Of a stretch of DNA of 64,000 nt, positions 23,460 to 32,689 are shown piece after piece. The first letter of the stretch is position 1. Every line of letters starts with the position of its first letter. Source of the stretch: Chrysemys picta bellii. Lineage: Eukaryota > Chordata > Testudines > Emydidae. Made by a program: the position numbers and the translations under genes. The notes under the pieces are model-generated. The model was given only the letters and a program-made list of their open reading frames with translations, did not search any database and was not told the origin of the DNA. The stretch covers positions 3,844,001 to 3,908,000 of the forward strand of contig NC_088800.1 of assembly GCF_011386835.1 (NCBI RefSeq), read 5' to 3'.

Positions 23460-23881
23460 TAGGGTTACCATACTTCCGGATTTTCCCGGACATGTCCGGC
23501 TTTTTGGTCCTCAAACCCCATCCGGGAGGAATTTCCAAAAAGCCGAACATGTCCGGGAAAATAGGGAGGCAGGGTAAGGGGACCCCGAGTGCGAGTGGCT
23601 GCAGCAAAGCCAAAACTAACAACTCCCCCGATCTGCCGGGGCACGGAGGCGGCGGCATCCGAGCATGCAGCCGCCTCCTCCCCAGGCTCCAACTTTCCCG
23701 GCTCCCGCCACCCTCCACTGCGGCGGGGCCCGGGGGGCGGGAGGGAGGAGGGGGAATGCGGGGTGCTCAGGGGAGGGGGCAGAGTTGGGGCGGGGACTTT
23801 GGGGAAGGGGTTGGAATGGGGGCGGGGAAGGGGCCCCAGTGGAGTGTCCTCCTTTTTCACTGCTTAAATATGGCAACCCTA
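23460..23881. mobile_element. hAT-type MITE with TAGGGTTRCC ends and perfect 8-bp target duplication
   Basis: The ends TAGGGTTACCATA and TATGGCAACCCTA are inverted with one mismatch. ATCTATAG occurs directly on both sides (23,452-23,459 and 23,882-23,889), an 8-bp target duplication as made by hAT transposases. The left interior holds a pair of inverted CCGGACATGTCCGG-type motifs and the rest is GC-rich. Frames in this block (23,383-23,944 on both strands) are compositional. The 123-bp element at 55,787 shares the same end type and duplication length. Confidence 0.85.
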
Positions 23882-24151
23882 ATCTATAGTAACCTTTTTA
23901 CTGGAGAAGAGCCCCCCGTTGCAGCTCCACTGGTGCTAACATAAACAAACGCCAGCAGATGCCTGGAGTCCTAAGCAGTAGCGTTGACAACACCTACTCA
24001 GAGCAGGGTTAGATATCATGCGCTGTCCATGCTGGTGCCCTGTCATAATCCAGAGATGGTTCAACAACAGCTACCAGCATTGCTAACACTGGTGATACCG
24101 ACTGACTTCTCTCCCCAGAAAATAAAGGCAAGTATATCTGCTTGCAAAGAT

Positions 24152-24735
24152 ACTAGGAGCATTGCCAGTAGATCGAGGAATGTCATCATTCCCCTCTATT
24201 TGGCATTGGTGAGGCCTCATCTGGAGTACCGTGTCCAGTTTTGGGCCCCACACTACAAGAAGGATGTGGAAAAATTGGAAAGAGTCCGGCGGAGGGCAAC
24301 AAAAATGATTAGGGGTCTGGAGCACATGACTTATGAGGAGAGGCTGAGGGAACTGGGGTTGTTTAGTCTGCAGAAGAGAAGAATGAGGGGGGATTTGATA
24401 GCTGCTTTCAACTACCTGAAGGGGGGTTCCAAAGAGGATGGATCTAGACTGTTCTCAGTGGTACCAGATGACAGAACAAGGAGTAATGGTCTCAAGTTGC
24501 AGTGGGGGAGGTTTAGGTTGGATATTAGGAAAAACTATTTCACTAGGAGGGTGGTGAAGCACTGGAATGGGTTACCTAGGGAGGTGGTGGAATCTCCTTC
24601 CTTAGAGGTTTTTAAGGTCAGGCTTGACAAAGCCCTGGTTGGGATGATTTAGTTGGGGATTGGTCCTGCTTTGAGCAGGGGGCTGGACTAGATACCTCCT
24701 GAGGTCCCTTCCAACCCTGAGATTCTATGATTATT
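24152..24735 (+). mobile_element. CR1 LINE, near-intact ORF2 C-terminus and complete 3' end
   Basis: An open frame running to the stop at 24,652 encodes the CR1 ORF2 C-terminal region: [19 protein letters not shown] near its start, then [36 protein letters not shown] and [19 protein letters not shown]. It has no stop or frameshift in about 165 codons. The 3' end follows (GGTCCTGCTTTGAGCAGGGG, GAGATTCTATGATT). The element is 5'-truncated, so it lacks endonuclease and most of the reverse transcriptase and cannot move itself. It is the best-preserved CR1 in the window. Frame upstream of about 24,150 (to 23,984) is not CR1. Confidence 0.92.
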
Positions 24736-24964
24736 CCCCATTCCATTTTGAAAATAACCATCATTGTGAGAGAGGACCTGGCTGTTCACTTCAACATATG
24801 TTTTGCTTCTATCAGCCAAAACAGGAAGCAGAATCTAAGTTAGTTGACATGTTCAATATTGCATAACTTAGCCAAACAAATGTTAAAATAGTGGGCGAGA
24901 TATACTGGTGTCAATGGACACTTGTAGGCCTTAAGAATTCCCCTGGAGCCCCTCAGGACTTGGA

Positions 24965-25250
24965 GGTGTAAGATTCATTGAGTTTAAAGCCAGGAGGGAC
25001 CATCTAGCCTGACCTTCTATCTAACAGGCCATTAAATTTCACCCCGTTACCCCCCGTATTGAGCTCAATAACTTGTGTGGGGCTGAAACATGTTTTCCTG
25101 AAAGCGGCCCATCTTGATTGGAAGCTATCAAGAGACAGAGAGTCCACCAGTTCCTTTGATGGTTTGTTCTAATGGATAATCACCCTCATTGTTCAAATTA
25201 GTGCCTTATTTCTAACTTTGAATTTGTCTGGCTTTAACATTCGGTCTTTG
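24965..25250 (-). mobile_element. CR1 LINE fragment, 3' part, left of LTR insertion
   Basis: The plus strand reads AGCCAGGAGGGACCATCTAG, AATTTCACCCCGTTACCCCC and TCAAGAGACAGAGAGTCCAC, the antisense of a CR1 3' region. The same CR1 continues at 28,870, after the LTR element, with CTGCTAGATTAAAGTTCCCC. About 11-12 bp of the CR1 appears diverged on both junctions (ATTCGGTCTTTG and ATTGGTTCTTG). Confidence 0.8.
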
Positions 25251-25464
25251 TGTAACCTGGGCTTCAGTGGCTGCTCCTTTTAAACACTAGTAGTCAGCTT
25301 GGTTTTAGTTTGGGTTTTTTCCCCCCAGAAGAGTGGAGCAGCTGTCCACTGACTCCAGTGGGGACTAGCAGGAAAACAAAAAAGGTGGGGAAAGGACACA
25401 AACCCTTGGAGCATGCTCAGTAGGATATCTCCAAAGGTGTGGAGGGGGCAATTCCACTCCCAAG

Positions 25465-25470
25465 TATAAA
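25465..25470 (+). promoter_or_regulatory. TATA box of the 5' LTR
   Basis: TATAAA in the context CAAGTATAAAGAAAAAAGGG, about 215 bp into the LTR. The right LTR lacks this part. Confidence 0.55.
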
Positions 25471-26087
25471 GAAAAAAGGGCACCAAACTCTTCAGTTAGT
25501 TCCAGCAGACCCAGAGGGAGACAGACGTACCAGAGGGAGGGTGGAAATCTTTGCCCAGAGGGCTGGTGTTCACAGGCCTCTTTTTATTAATTGCAGCAAG
25601 CAGATAACCACGAGAACTGGGTGCTTGCTGCTTGTTCAGCTCAGGACTGTGGGGTGATACTAATGCCAAATCAGTGGTGCATGTTTTAAATGCATAGGGT
25701 TTGTGGCCTGTGTACCTTTTGGTACTGAAGAAATCTGTATGCTGGATACTTTCTTTGTTTGTTTTGGTTTGTGTAGTAGTATTTGCTGTACGGCTGTGAT
25801 GGTAAGAGTGCATGGAGATGTGAGGAGTCTGAGTTAATCCTCAAATTGTTCGCTCATTAGAAAAAAGTTTTTGTTTTTTTTAGTCTGAGCAGCTTTATTA
25901 CATTGTGGTGTCCGTATTCCAAACTGACGCAACTCAGGGAATGGGCACACATAGCTGTCCAAAATATGCATATTTATCATGTGTTATCCAGAGGTGGGAT
26001 TTCTGCTGTCAAACCAGACTGAACCTGCTCGCTATTTCTGCAGTAAAATGGAGTTAATATGAGCACTTGCGTGCTCAAAGTGTAGTA

Positions 26088-26749
26088 CAGAGGTTCTCAA
26101 ACTGTGGTCCGCGAGCTCCATTCAGGTGGTCCTCTAAGGTGCGCGCCTGGGTGGCCGTACGAGACAATGAAGGGCCCCCCACCTAATTAGTGGAGCTGCG
26201 CAGGCATGGCTCCACTAATTAGGTGCCTGGACCCTGGAGAAGACACACATGTAAGGTGAGGTGGTGGCCTTGGGGGGAGTAGGGGTAGGTGGGAGGGGGC
26301 AGTGGGGTGAGAAGAGTGGGTGGGGGGAATTTGGGACATGCAGGGCTGTGGCGGCTAAAGAAAGTGGCGACTTTCCCCAGCTCCATGGCTGCGGCTGCCG
26401 GGCGGAGACACTCCCCCCTTCCCAACCCCAACTCGGGGGCTGCCGTGGCGGGGGAGAGACCCCCCCCTCCTTCCCAGCCCCAGCTCGGGGGCTGCCGTGG
26501 CGGGGGAGACCGGGCACATCCATCACACTAGAAAGTTAAGACTACTGATACTAATATAGGAGTTGTGTGCTTTTATTTGTAGAACAAAAATGTTAATTAT
26601 TAATTTTTTTTATATAGTGCTTTTATCCAAAGCACCTTACAATAGTTAGCTAACGGTACAAACAACATTTGGAAAGATCATTAAATGGTCCGCTGAGACC
26701 CTCAGCAATTTTCAAGTGGTCCGCGGAAAAAAAAGTTTGAGAACCACTG
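26088..26749. mobile_element. hAT MITE, 662 bp, perfect 8-bp target duplication, inserted in the 5' LTR
   Basis: The ends CAGAGGTTCTCAAACT and AGTTTGAGAACCACTG are inverted with one mismatch. GTGTAGTA flanks both sides (26,080-26,087 and 26,750-26,757), and the empty site is seen in the right LTR as GTGTAGTG. An inner palindrome (ACCTAATTAGTGGAGC ... GCTCCACTAATTAGGT) lies near the left end, and a GC-rich segment at 26,390-26,520 carries two tandem copies of TCGGGGGCTGCCGTGGCGGG. It is non-coding. Its presence proves it arrived after the LTR element. Confidence 0.93.
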
Positions 26750-26779
26750 GTGTAGTAGGCGACATACATTTAAAAATTG

Positions 26780-26797
26780 TGGCACCCAAACAGGGAC
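26780..26797 (+). promoter_or_regulatory. Primer-binding site, lysine tRNA type
   Basis: TGGCACCCAAACAGGGAC matches the 3' end complement of the lysine-3 tRNA at 16 of 18 positions. Both differences are G-to-A changes at CpG sites, which is normal methylation decay. This is where minus-strand DNA synthesis would start, and it fixes the element's orientation as plus. Confidence 0.8.
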
Positions 26798-26981
26798 AGC
26801 ACCATCCTGCAGTTGAAGACTGTATATTGTTGTGACCATGGAACTTGCTGGCTTTATCAGCTTCATCCAGACAGCTCAGTGAGATTGAGCGGGATTCACC
26901 CTACTGTTACAAATGAGGAATAGACCCAGGCTTTCAGAGACAGTAACCAGACTTAAGAGAATATAAGCTACCACCTAGGTA

Positions 26982-27168
26982 CAGGCGAGTCTCATCTTAC
27001 CCGGGGGTTATGTTCCGCTGTCAGCGCGTAAAGCAAAAATCACGTATAGTCAAAATGACATTGAGTGTAATGGCGGGCGGAATCGCCCGCACTACAGGTA
27101 CAGGATTTAAATTGTTATTTTTCTTTTTTGGTTTTGTTTTTTTGGTTTTTGCCGATAAGACTCGCCTG
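26982..27168. mobile_element. Mariner-type MITE, 187 bp, in the retrotransposon leader
   Basis: The ends CAGGCGAGTCTCATCTTAC and ATAAGACTCGCCTG are inverted, with TA on both sides (26,980-26,981 and 27,169-27,170), as in Tc1/mariner elements. The right interior is T-rich. It splits the leader of the LTR element and has no coding capacity. Confidence 0.85.
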
Positions 27169-27394
27169 TACTGCAACTTGAGAATGGAGTGAGAAGTGTG
27201 CAGCTCAAATGGTAAGAAAAGAATGTAAAGAGGTTAAACTGAATGGTAAATGGAATGTAATTCCCATTATATTGAGAAATTCCCCTAATACTTCTGATGA
27301 CAGGTATCCAAAAGATGGCAACTCGTTAATAGCAGGAGCAATTCCAGAGGACAGTACAATTAAAACTAACCAGACAGGTAACGCTGCAGTGGTG

Positions 27395-28222
27395 AGGTAG
27401 ATTTTGATACCTGGAAGCTAGAAATACAACAGCTACTAGATGATCCCTGAATTGTGTCTTCCAAGCGAAGGCAAAGAAAGTTAATAGAAAGCTTGTCACC
27501 TCCAGCGAATGAAGCTTTCAATTGAGGGAAATCTACCCTGCAGAACAATGTTTGTTTGACAGAGCTGGGAAAGAATAATGGCCCTGTTTCCAGCGGTGAT
27601 GAAGTGTATGTGCAATTCCTAGAGACCTTTCAGAAGTCCATGGAAATACCCTCTGAGTATTCGGGGAGATTAAACAGCTATTTGGGAAGGGTAATGGAGC
27701 AGAAGACATGCATTCAAGAAAACCTTAATGTACAGCCAGTAAAGCAATTTATTCATAGATGTTGGGATGAGTCCCTGATTACACAGCTCCATCTGAGGGA
27801 CCATTTGGATACTACTGCTATTTCCGAGGTATCCGACTCTCCAATTGCTGTACAAAATCCACCACTTTGAAGAAGAGAGAGCAAAGAAGGATTATGTAGC
27901 TGGGGGAAAAAAACAACAGTCTAAGCCTAGCAGCTCATGCCATACCATAGAAGCTAACCGCGGCTCAAGTTCTGCTGCGGGAGACTCAAAGAAAATGGAA
28001 AACCGTACAACTCAACTTGAAGGAGCCACAGTTAAGTTAATGGAAGGACCTGCCACTCCAAAGAGGCAGCACTCAACAAAACAGGATAGCTCTCCGAAAT
28101 TTCAGGAAACACCCTCCGCTGCTGAGGAATCTATTGCAAACAATCCATGGTTCTTCTGTTACAACGGTGATAAGGAGGATCAGTCTAGTACTCCATGCAC
28201 AGAGGGCGAGCTAGACCAGTGA
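27395..28222 (+). pseudogene. Degraded PNMA-like Gag remnant
   Basis: In shifting plus-strand frames the region encodes a PNMA/Gag-capsid-like order of features. FDTWKLEIQQLLDDP starts at 27,403, then KRRQRKLIESLSPPANEAFN, then FLETFQKSMEIPSEYSGRLN (within 27,556-27,870). After a frame change comes LLYKIHHFEEERAKK, and last a zinc-knuckle-like segment ending STPC near 28,200. The knuckle keeps CX2-X-X4-X-X4-C spacing but only the first and last Cys remain: the second Cys is Gly and the His is Gln. At least two stop or frame breaks separate the pieces. The PNMA family is known to derive from Ty3/Gypsy-type Gag. Its position between LTRs indicates a retrotransposon gag rather than a host PNMA gene. 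Function is lost. Confidence 0.72.
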
Positions 28223-28290
28223 CTCTCAACCTTTCCCCGACTATTGTACCCGTTTCAGGAGTCTGATTTGTCTTGAGTACCCCCAAATGA
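28217..28290. mobile_element. hAT terminus fragment between gag and the right LTR
   Basis: CAGTGACTCTCAACCTTTCC followed by GTCTGATTTGTCTTGAGTAC is the left terminus and first part of a reptile hAT element that I recognise. The rest of the element and its right end are missing. It lies exactly where pol, the polypurine tract and the right-LTR U3 should be, so an insertion followed by deletion may explain their absence. Confidence 0.6.
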
Positions 28291-28311
28291 CTGGTAAACA
28301 TTTCATAGGAC

Positions 28312-28869
28312 TGTCGGGGAAGGTGAAGATCTCTACCCTGAGGGCTGATGCTCACAGGCCTGCTTTTACTAATTTCCACAAGACTATAACCACAAGAAGA
28401 AGGATAGCGGCCTATTCAAAGAACTGGGTGCTTGCTATGTGTTCAGCTCAGGCCTGTGTGGTGACAAATGCCAAAGCAGTGGTGTGCGTTTTAAATGCGT
28501 AGGATTTGTGGCCCGGATACACTTTGATACTGAAGAAATCTGTATGTTTGATACCGTTTCCACAGTACTTTATTTGTGGAATAAGATTGCGTTTAGATTT
28601 GAGAAGTCTTAACCCTCAGATTGTCCTCTTGTAAACAAAGCTTTTGTTTTTTTAATTCTGACCAGCGTTACTACATTGCAGAATCTTTACTCCAGACTGG
28701 AGCAACTCAGGGTATGGGCATCCAGAACTGTCCAAATTTGCAGATTTATCTTGTGGTGCCATCCACAGATGGGACTTCTCCTGTCAAACCAGACTGAACC
28801 TGCTCACTATTCCTGCAGTAAAATGGAGTTATAGTGGGTACTTGTGTAATCCAAGTGTAGTGGGTTACA
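28312..28869 (+). repeat. Right (3') LTR, U3 missing
   Basis: Aligns by eye to the left LTR from about 25,535 to its end and finishes AGTGTAGTGGGTTACA. The first ~285 bp of the LTR, including the TATA box, is absent. It shows the uninterrupted sequence where the left LTR carries the hAT MITE. Confidence 0.75.
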
Positions 28870-29345
28870 ATTGGTTCTTGCTGCTAGATTAAAGTTCCCC
28901 TTAGATCCCAGTATTTTCTCTCCCCATGAAGGTACTTACCCACTAATCAAATCACCTTTCAGGTTTTTTATTTTTATTTTTTATAAGCTAAACAGGCATT
29001 TCCTCTAGTCCTTGAATCACGGTTGTGGCTCTTTTCTGCACCCTCTCCAATTTTTCAACATCCTTTTTAAAATGTTGACACCAGAAGTGGATGCAATATT
29101 GCAGTATCGGTCTCACCAATGCAGCATACCTAGGGGAAAGTCACGTCCCCGCTGCCACTAACTACTATATATGCTACTATTCAGATGCATCTGAAGAAGT
29201 GGGGGTTTTTTACCCACAAAAGCTTATGCCCAAATAAATCTGTTAATCTTTAAGGTGCCACCGGACCCCTCGTTGTTTTTGTGGATACAGACTAACACGG
29301 CTACCCCCTGATACTTAACTACTATATAGTCTGTCTACACTATCA
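28870..29345 (-). mobile_element. CR1 LINE fragment, right of LTR insertion
   Basis: Continuation of the CR1 at 24,965-25,250. The plus strand reads CTCTTTTCTGCACCCTCTCC, AATTTTTCAACATCCTTTTT and CGGTCTCACCAATGCAGCAT, antisense to the ORF2 C-terminal region. A Penelope-like insertion sits at 29,172-29,315. The right limit is approximate. Confidence 0.8.
29159..29328 (-). mobile_element. Penelope-like element with 13-bp target duplication
   Basis: The insertion 29,172-29,315 is flanked by perfect copies of TAACTACTATATA (29,159-29,171 and 29,316-29,328). It is one arm of the Penelope terminal unit, ending GACTAACACGGCTACCCCCT and GATACT. At its left side only a few bases of the inverted arm (TTCAGATGCATCTGAA) are present. 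It carries a hammerhead-like core with CTGAAGA at 29,191-29,197, where the GAAA box has decayed to AAAA. Confidence 0.8.
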
Positions 29346-30084
29346 AGACAAATAAAATACTGAGGGAAACAAGGGAGAGATCGGAACCACCACTGGTTCT
29401 TATCCAGACAATATAGAGGAGAATCTAACCATAATATATACAAATGCAACATATATTGTATAATTATAATATAGTTAAGAACCAAGCCTTATCGAATCTT
29501 ATCAAACATCTTATACTATCTAACATTATGAAATTATTATACAGTCTTTGAATTCGTTTATTTTTTAAATTTTCCATCATGACCCTTCCGTAATGACTAT
29601 CACAAGCATTGTGAAATGGGGAAGTCTAGTTTATACATAAAACTTCCAGCAGGGGTTGTTTATCTCTATCACCTCCCACAGGGAACTAAGACACCCTGGC
29701 AGACGTAAGGAGAGCCCAGTTCCCACAGCGAAAGGGGAGCAGGGGACAGTGAGGGGAAGCATAGGGAGGGACACGGGGATAAGAGAACGGAACAGATGTT
29801 AAATATTGTTACATGCTTTAAAAGAAAGGATTCTATTAAGTGCTGGGGCTCCATTTAAGAATGTACAGTAAATCAGACTCAGTATCCGGTACAATATAGG
29901 TGTTAAAAGAGGAAAAGCAGTAGATGTGGGAGTTCTAAAATGATTGTGTGTGTGATGGGAACTCTTTCCCAACTATCTGATTTAAGGAAGAGATACAACT
30001 GTAATGGAGACCTGGCATCTGGCTGGGGAGGTCTTGCTGCTTTCAAGAAAGGGTGAGGGCAGACATGGAACCCATGGGTGAGTT

Positions 30085-32075
30085 TGTTAATGTCATGACC
30101 ATTAACTAAAGGGGATGAGCAACCCAACAAAAAGGAAAAGGGTATTCAGCTCACAGAGGATTTTCCTCGTAAGATTTATTTACAAGAAACACACTTGAAG
30201 AAAAGTGACAAATACCTGATGACTTCTTGGACACAGCTACCACGTGTCTTACTAGAGCAATCTAATTGAAGAGGGCTCACAATACTCTGCTAAACACATC
30301 TCTTTATTGTTTCAGCACAACTCAGATCAGGGGGCAGATACATTTTAATTAAGGGGTCCTTGAAAGGTAAACGTCTCACCTTTGCCAATGTATATGCTCC
30401 CAATCAAGAGCAAGTTGTTGTTTTTTTAATCAGTTTTTTTAGGGATTTAGGAGCTGTTAGGGAAGGGGATATTCCAGGGGGGATTTAATGAGGTGCTTAA
30501 TCCTTCTTTGGATTGATCGAATGTACACAGAAGGCATTTGGGAGGAGCAAGGGCAAATTTGTTGCATCACTTAGAAAATGAGGATCTAGTGGACATCTGT
30601 CAGGAGATAAATCCGGATGTCAGGGGATATACATATTCTGCTACTCCTGGATCTTATTCAGAATTTATATTATTTTTTTGTTTCTAGGACCTTGTCTAGT
30701 TTGGTCCAAAACAAACAAACAAACAAACAAACAAACAAACAAACAAACAAAGCTAGTCTTGATGTTTATAACTTGGTTTGACCATGCCCCTACATATGTT
30801 AGATCAGAAGATTGGGACTCATTGGAAAAACAAAAGAGCCCGCCCTTGAATAGAGCTTTGTTGTACGATCCTCTTAGAATTCAAGAGCTGGAAGAAAATT
30901 TCCAGAAACATTTAGAAGGAAGTGATCAGTAAAAGTGTTCTCTGGGATTATGGCCGGGTGGTAATGAGGGGGGACCTCATAAATAAAGCATCAGATCTTG
31001 AAAAAGTGAGAACTCCTTGAAGAAGACAGTTTGGTTAGAGAACTTCCTGCTTTGACAGGTAGACAAACCTCCGGGATCTAAAAGTGTGTGCGAGAAAATA
31101 ATTGAGGTAAGAGGGACGATTAACTTGTTACAAACAGGTAAAGCTGAGCAAACACTTAGCTATAGTAAACAAAAATATTATGAACAGGGCAATAGAGCCA
31201 ATAGGCTTTTAACCAGAAAGTTAAAAAAGAAATAGGATAAGACAGACATCACTCTGATTAGAAATAAAAAGTGAGATTTAGTAACTGGCATCAGACAGAT
31301 CTCTGAAAACTTTGCTAATTTTTTCCATTTTTTCCATATTTTGTAGGCTCAGAACATCTAAATCCCGAACTTGTAAATAAATATTTGAGACGTATGAAAC
31401 TGCCTTGGCTTTCAGAGGATGCCAAGGCAGCTCTTGATAGGCAAATTGCTGCAAAGGAAGTTGAAAAGGTATTTAAGAATTTAAAATCCAATATAAGTCC
31501 AGGGGTTTCCTGGGGAATATTGTAGAATTCTCAAGTCAGTTTTGGTACCTATTTTAACTAAATAGGTTAATAGTATACTGCAGGGGAATGAGATTTAAGA
31601 TTCATGGGAAAATTGTGAAGAAATTATTAAAGAGAACCATCTTTGACAAAATGCCAGCTTCCTAGAAATCCCCCGAGCTGCTCATCAATGCTCTAGTAAA
31701 GGATCGGCATTTTAAACAGAAAAACAAATTAATGTATTTTTCATTGTTAGCACTTAGACTCTGTGTTACACATACTGGAAAAATGTGACCCTTTCCTCCT
31801 ATGGAATTGTGGTATAGTAAAATATGGACCATTCTTGTAATAGAAAAGTTTTCACACCAAGTAGGTACACAAGAGTTGCACCAAAAAGAGGACAGTTATT
31901 TAGAAATGTGGTTACCCTTTCTAGCATATTCAGAGGTGGGTTCTCCACCCAGCAAGTCAGACTCTGTAGTCAGGATTTGGGAGTATAAACTGATCCAGAA
32001 CAAGCAATGTATGATTTAGCATGTTTAATGTTTTATTGTAACTTTGCCTTAATAAAGAGTTAGACAACAAAAAAC
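30085..32075 (+). mobile_element. Decayed L1-clade-like LINE (ORF2 endonuclease and reverse transcriptase remnants)
   Basis: In broken plus-strand frames the order of an L1/Tx1-type ORF2 can be read. An endonuclease start resembling MTIN.RG lies near 30,095, then LTFANVYAPNQEQ near 30,390, GDFNE near 30,485, LDRSN near 30,515, ENEDLVDICQEINPDVRGYTY near 30,580-30,630, and WFDHAPTY near 30,780 (normally SDH). The linker to RT follows, with IRQISENFANFF near 31,290 and text around 31,440-31,560 matching KEVEKV.KNLKSN and ILKSVLVPILTK. A deletion after 31,590 removes most of the RT domain. The 3' end has TTAATAAAGAGTTAGACAAC near 32,050. Many stops. A (CAAA)n tract interrupts the endonuclease part. 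Confidence 0.7.
30708..30751. repeat. (CAAA)n microsatellite
   Basis: About ten tandem CAAA units, lying within the decayed LINE endonuclease region. Confidence 0.95.
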
Positions 32076-32084
32076 CCCACCTCC

Positions 32085-32390
32085 ATTTGATGAGGATTCC
32101 CCATGGACAACTATTCTGACATCTGTCAGCCAATTTGTGACCTATTCAGAGTGCGCTTTAAAATAAAAGCACTATACACTATCAATAATCAGAATGTCTC
32201 AGAGTACTAAGTCAAAACATCTTACAAAAGTTTACAGTCACCTTTATCAAACAAAGACCAGAATCAATTTATTTGACAAAACCTATTTTCCATAAAACCA
32301 GGTTGACTGGCATTAATTATGTTCCTATCCTTTATGATCACTAATTGAATCCTGTATCACCTTTTCCATAAGACTATAATTTGCCCCGTC
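32085..32390 (-). mobile_element. CR1-like LINE fragment, reverse-transcriptase region (copy 1)
   Basis: Similar by eye to 32,720-32,960: CCAGGTTGACTGGCATTAAT and TTTGACAAAACCTATTTTCC correspond to CATGTTTTTTTGCATTAATT and TTTGACAGGGTCTGTTTTCC. On the minus strand this is the RT region around the 'QTNLI' segment. It extends further downstream than copy 2. It is 5'-truncated and in the same orientation as copy 2, so it may be a separate insertion of the same family. Confidence 0.6.
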
Positions 32391-32689
32391 ACTCTAGAAC
32401 TGCATTTAGCTAGATTACAAACTACAGTATAATTCTCTTTTAGAGAGTCCTGTTCCTACCACCAGAACAACATAATTGTATCTCAGTTCATAAGTGGGTT
32501 CCATTGTAATTAGTATTTGATCATATTAGACTATAGCAAGTTATTCTCTCATATCTTTTACTTGGCATGTTTGACTTCTTTGGGTTAACACAAAATAAAG
32601 AGTTACTAAAATAGATGATGATTCTTATTTAAAATTAATTTTGAGACCTATCAGCTGGCCAGTGTTTAATGCACTTAATATGTGCCATG

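Larger units (their letters stand above)
25251..26764 (+). repeat. Left (5') LTR, split by a hAT MITE
   Basis: Without the 662-bp MITE the LTR is about 850 bp. It includes a TATA box (CAAGTATAAAG, 25,465-25,470) with a likely transcription start near 25,495, giving a U3 of roughly 245 bp. It aligns with the right LTR from about 25,535 onward. No AATAAA was found at the expected R/U5 border. The right boundary is uncertain by about 15 bp because the repeat similarity fades before the primer-binding site. Confidence 0.75.
25251..28869 (+). mobile_element. LTR retrotransposon with PNMA-like gag remnant, no pol
   Basis: Two direct repeats of one LTR flank an internal region. The left LTR begins TGTAACC and the right one ends GGTTACA, a 7-bp inverted terminus of the TG...CA type. 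Shared LTR text includes GGGCTGRTGYTCACAGGCCT, GAACTGGGTGCTTGCT, ACTGAAGAAATCTGTATG and CAAACCAGACTGAACCTGCT. After the left LTR comes a primer-binding site for lysine tRNA (26,780-26,797), a leader and a degraded gag whose product resembles PNMA-family proteins. No reverse transcriptase, integrase or polypurine tract is seen between gag and the right LTR. Later insertions break the left LTR (hAT MITE), the leader (mariner MITE) and the gag/right-LTR junction (hAT fragment). The element itself sits in a CR1. It is dead: both LTRs have diverged and gag has several frame breaks. Confidence 0.8.

Noticed and set aside
23383..23944. Five overlapping frames of 74-166 codons
   Set aside because: They lie across a GC-rich MITE with a perfect target duplication; composition explains them.
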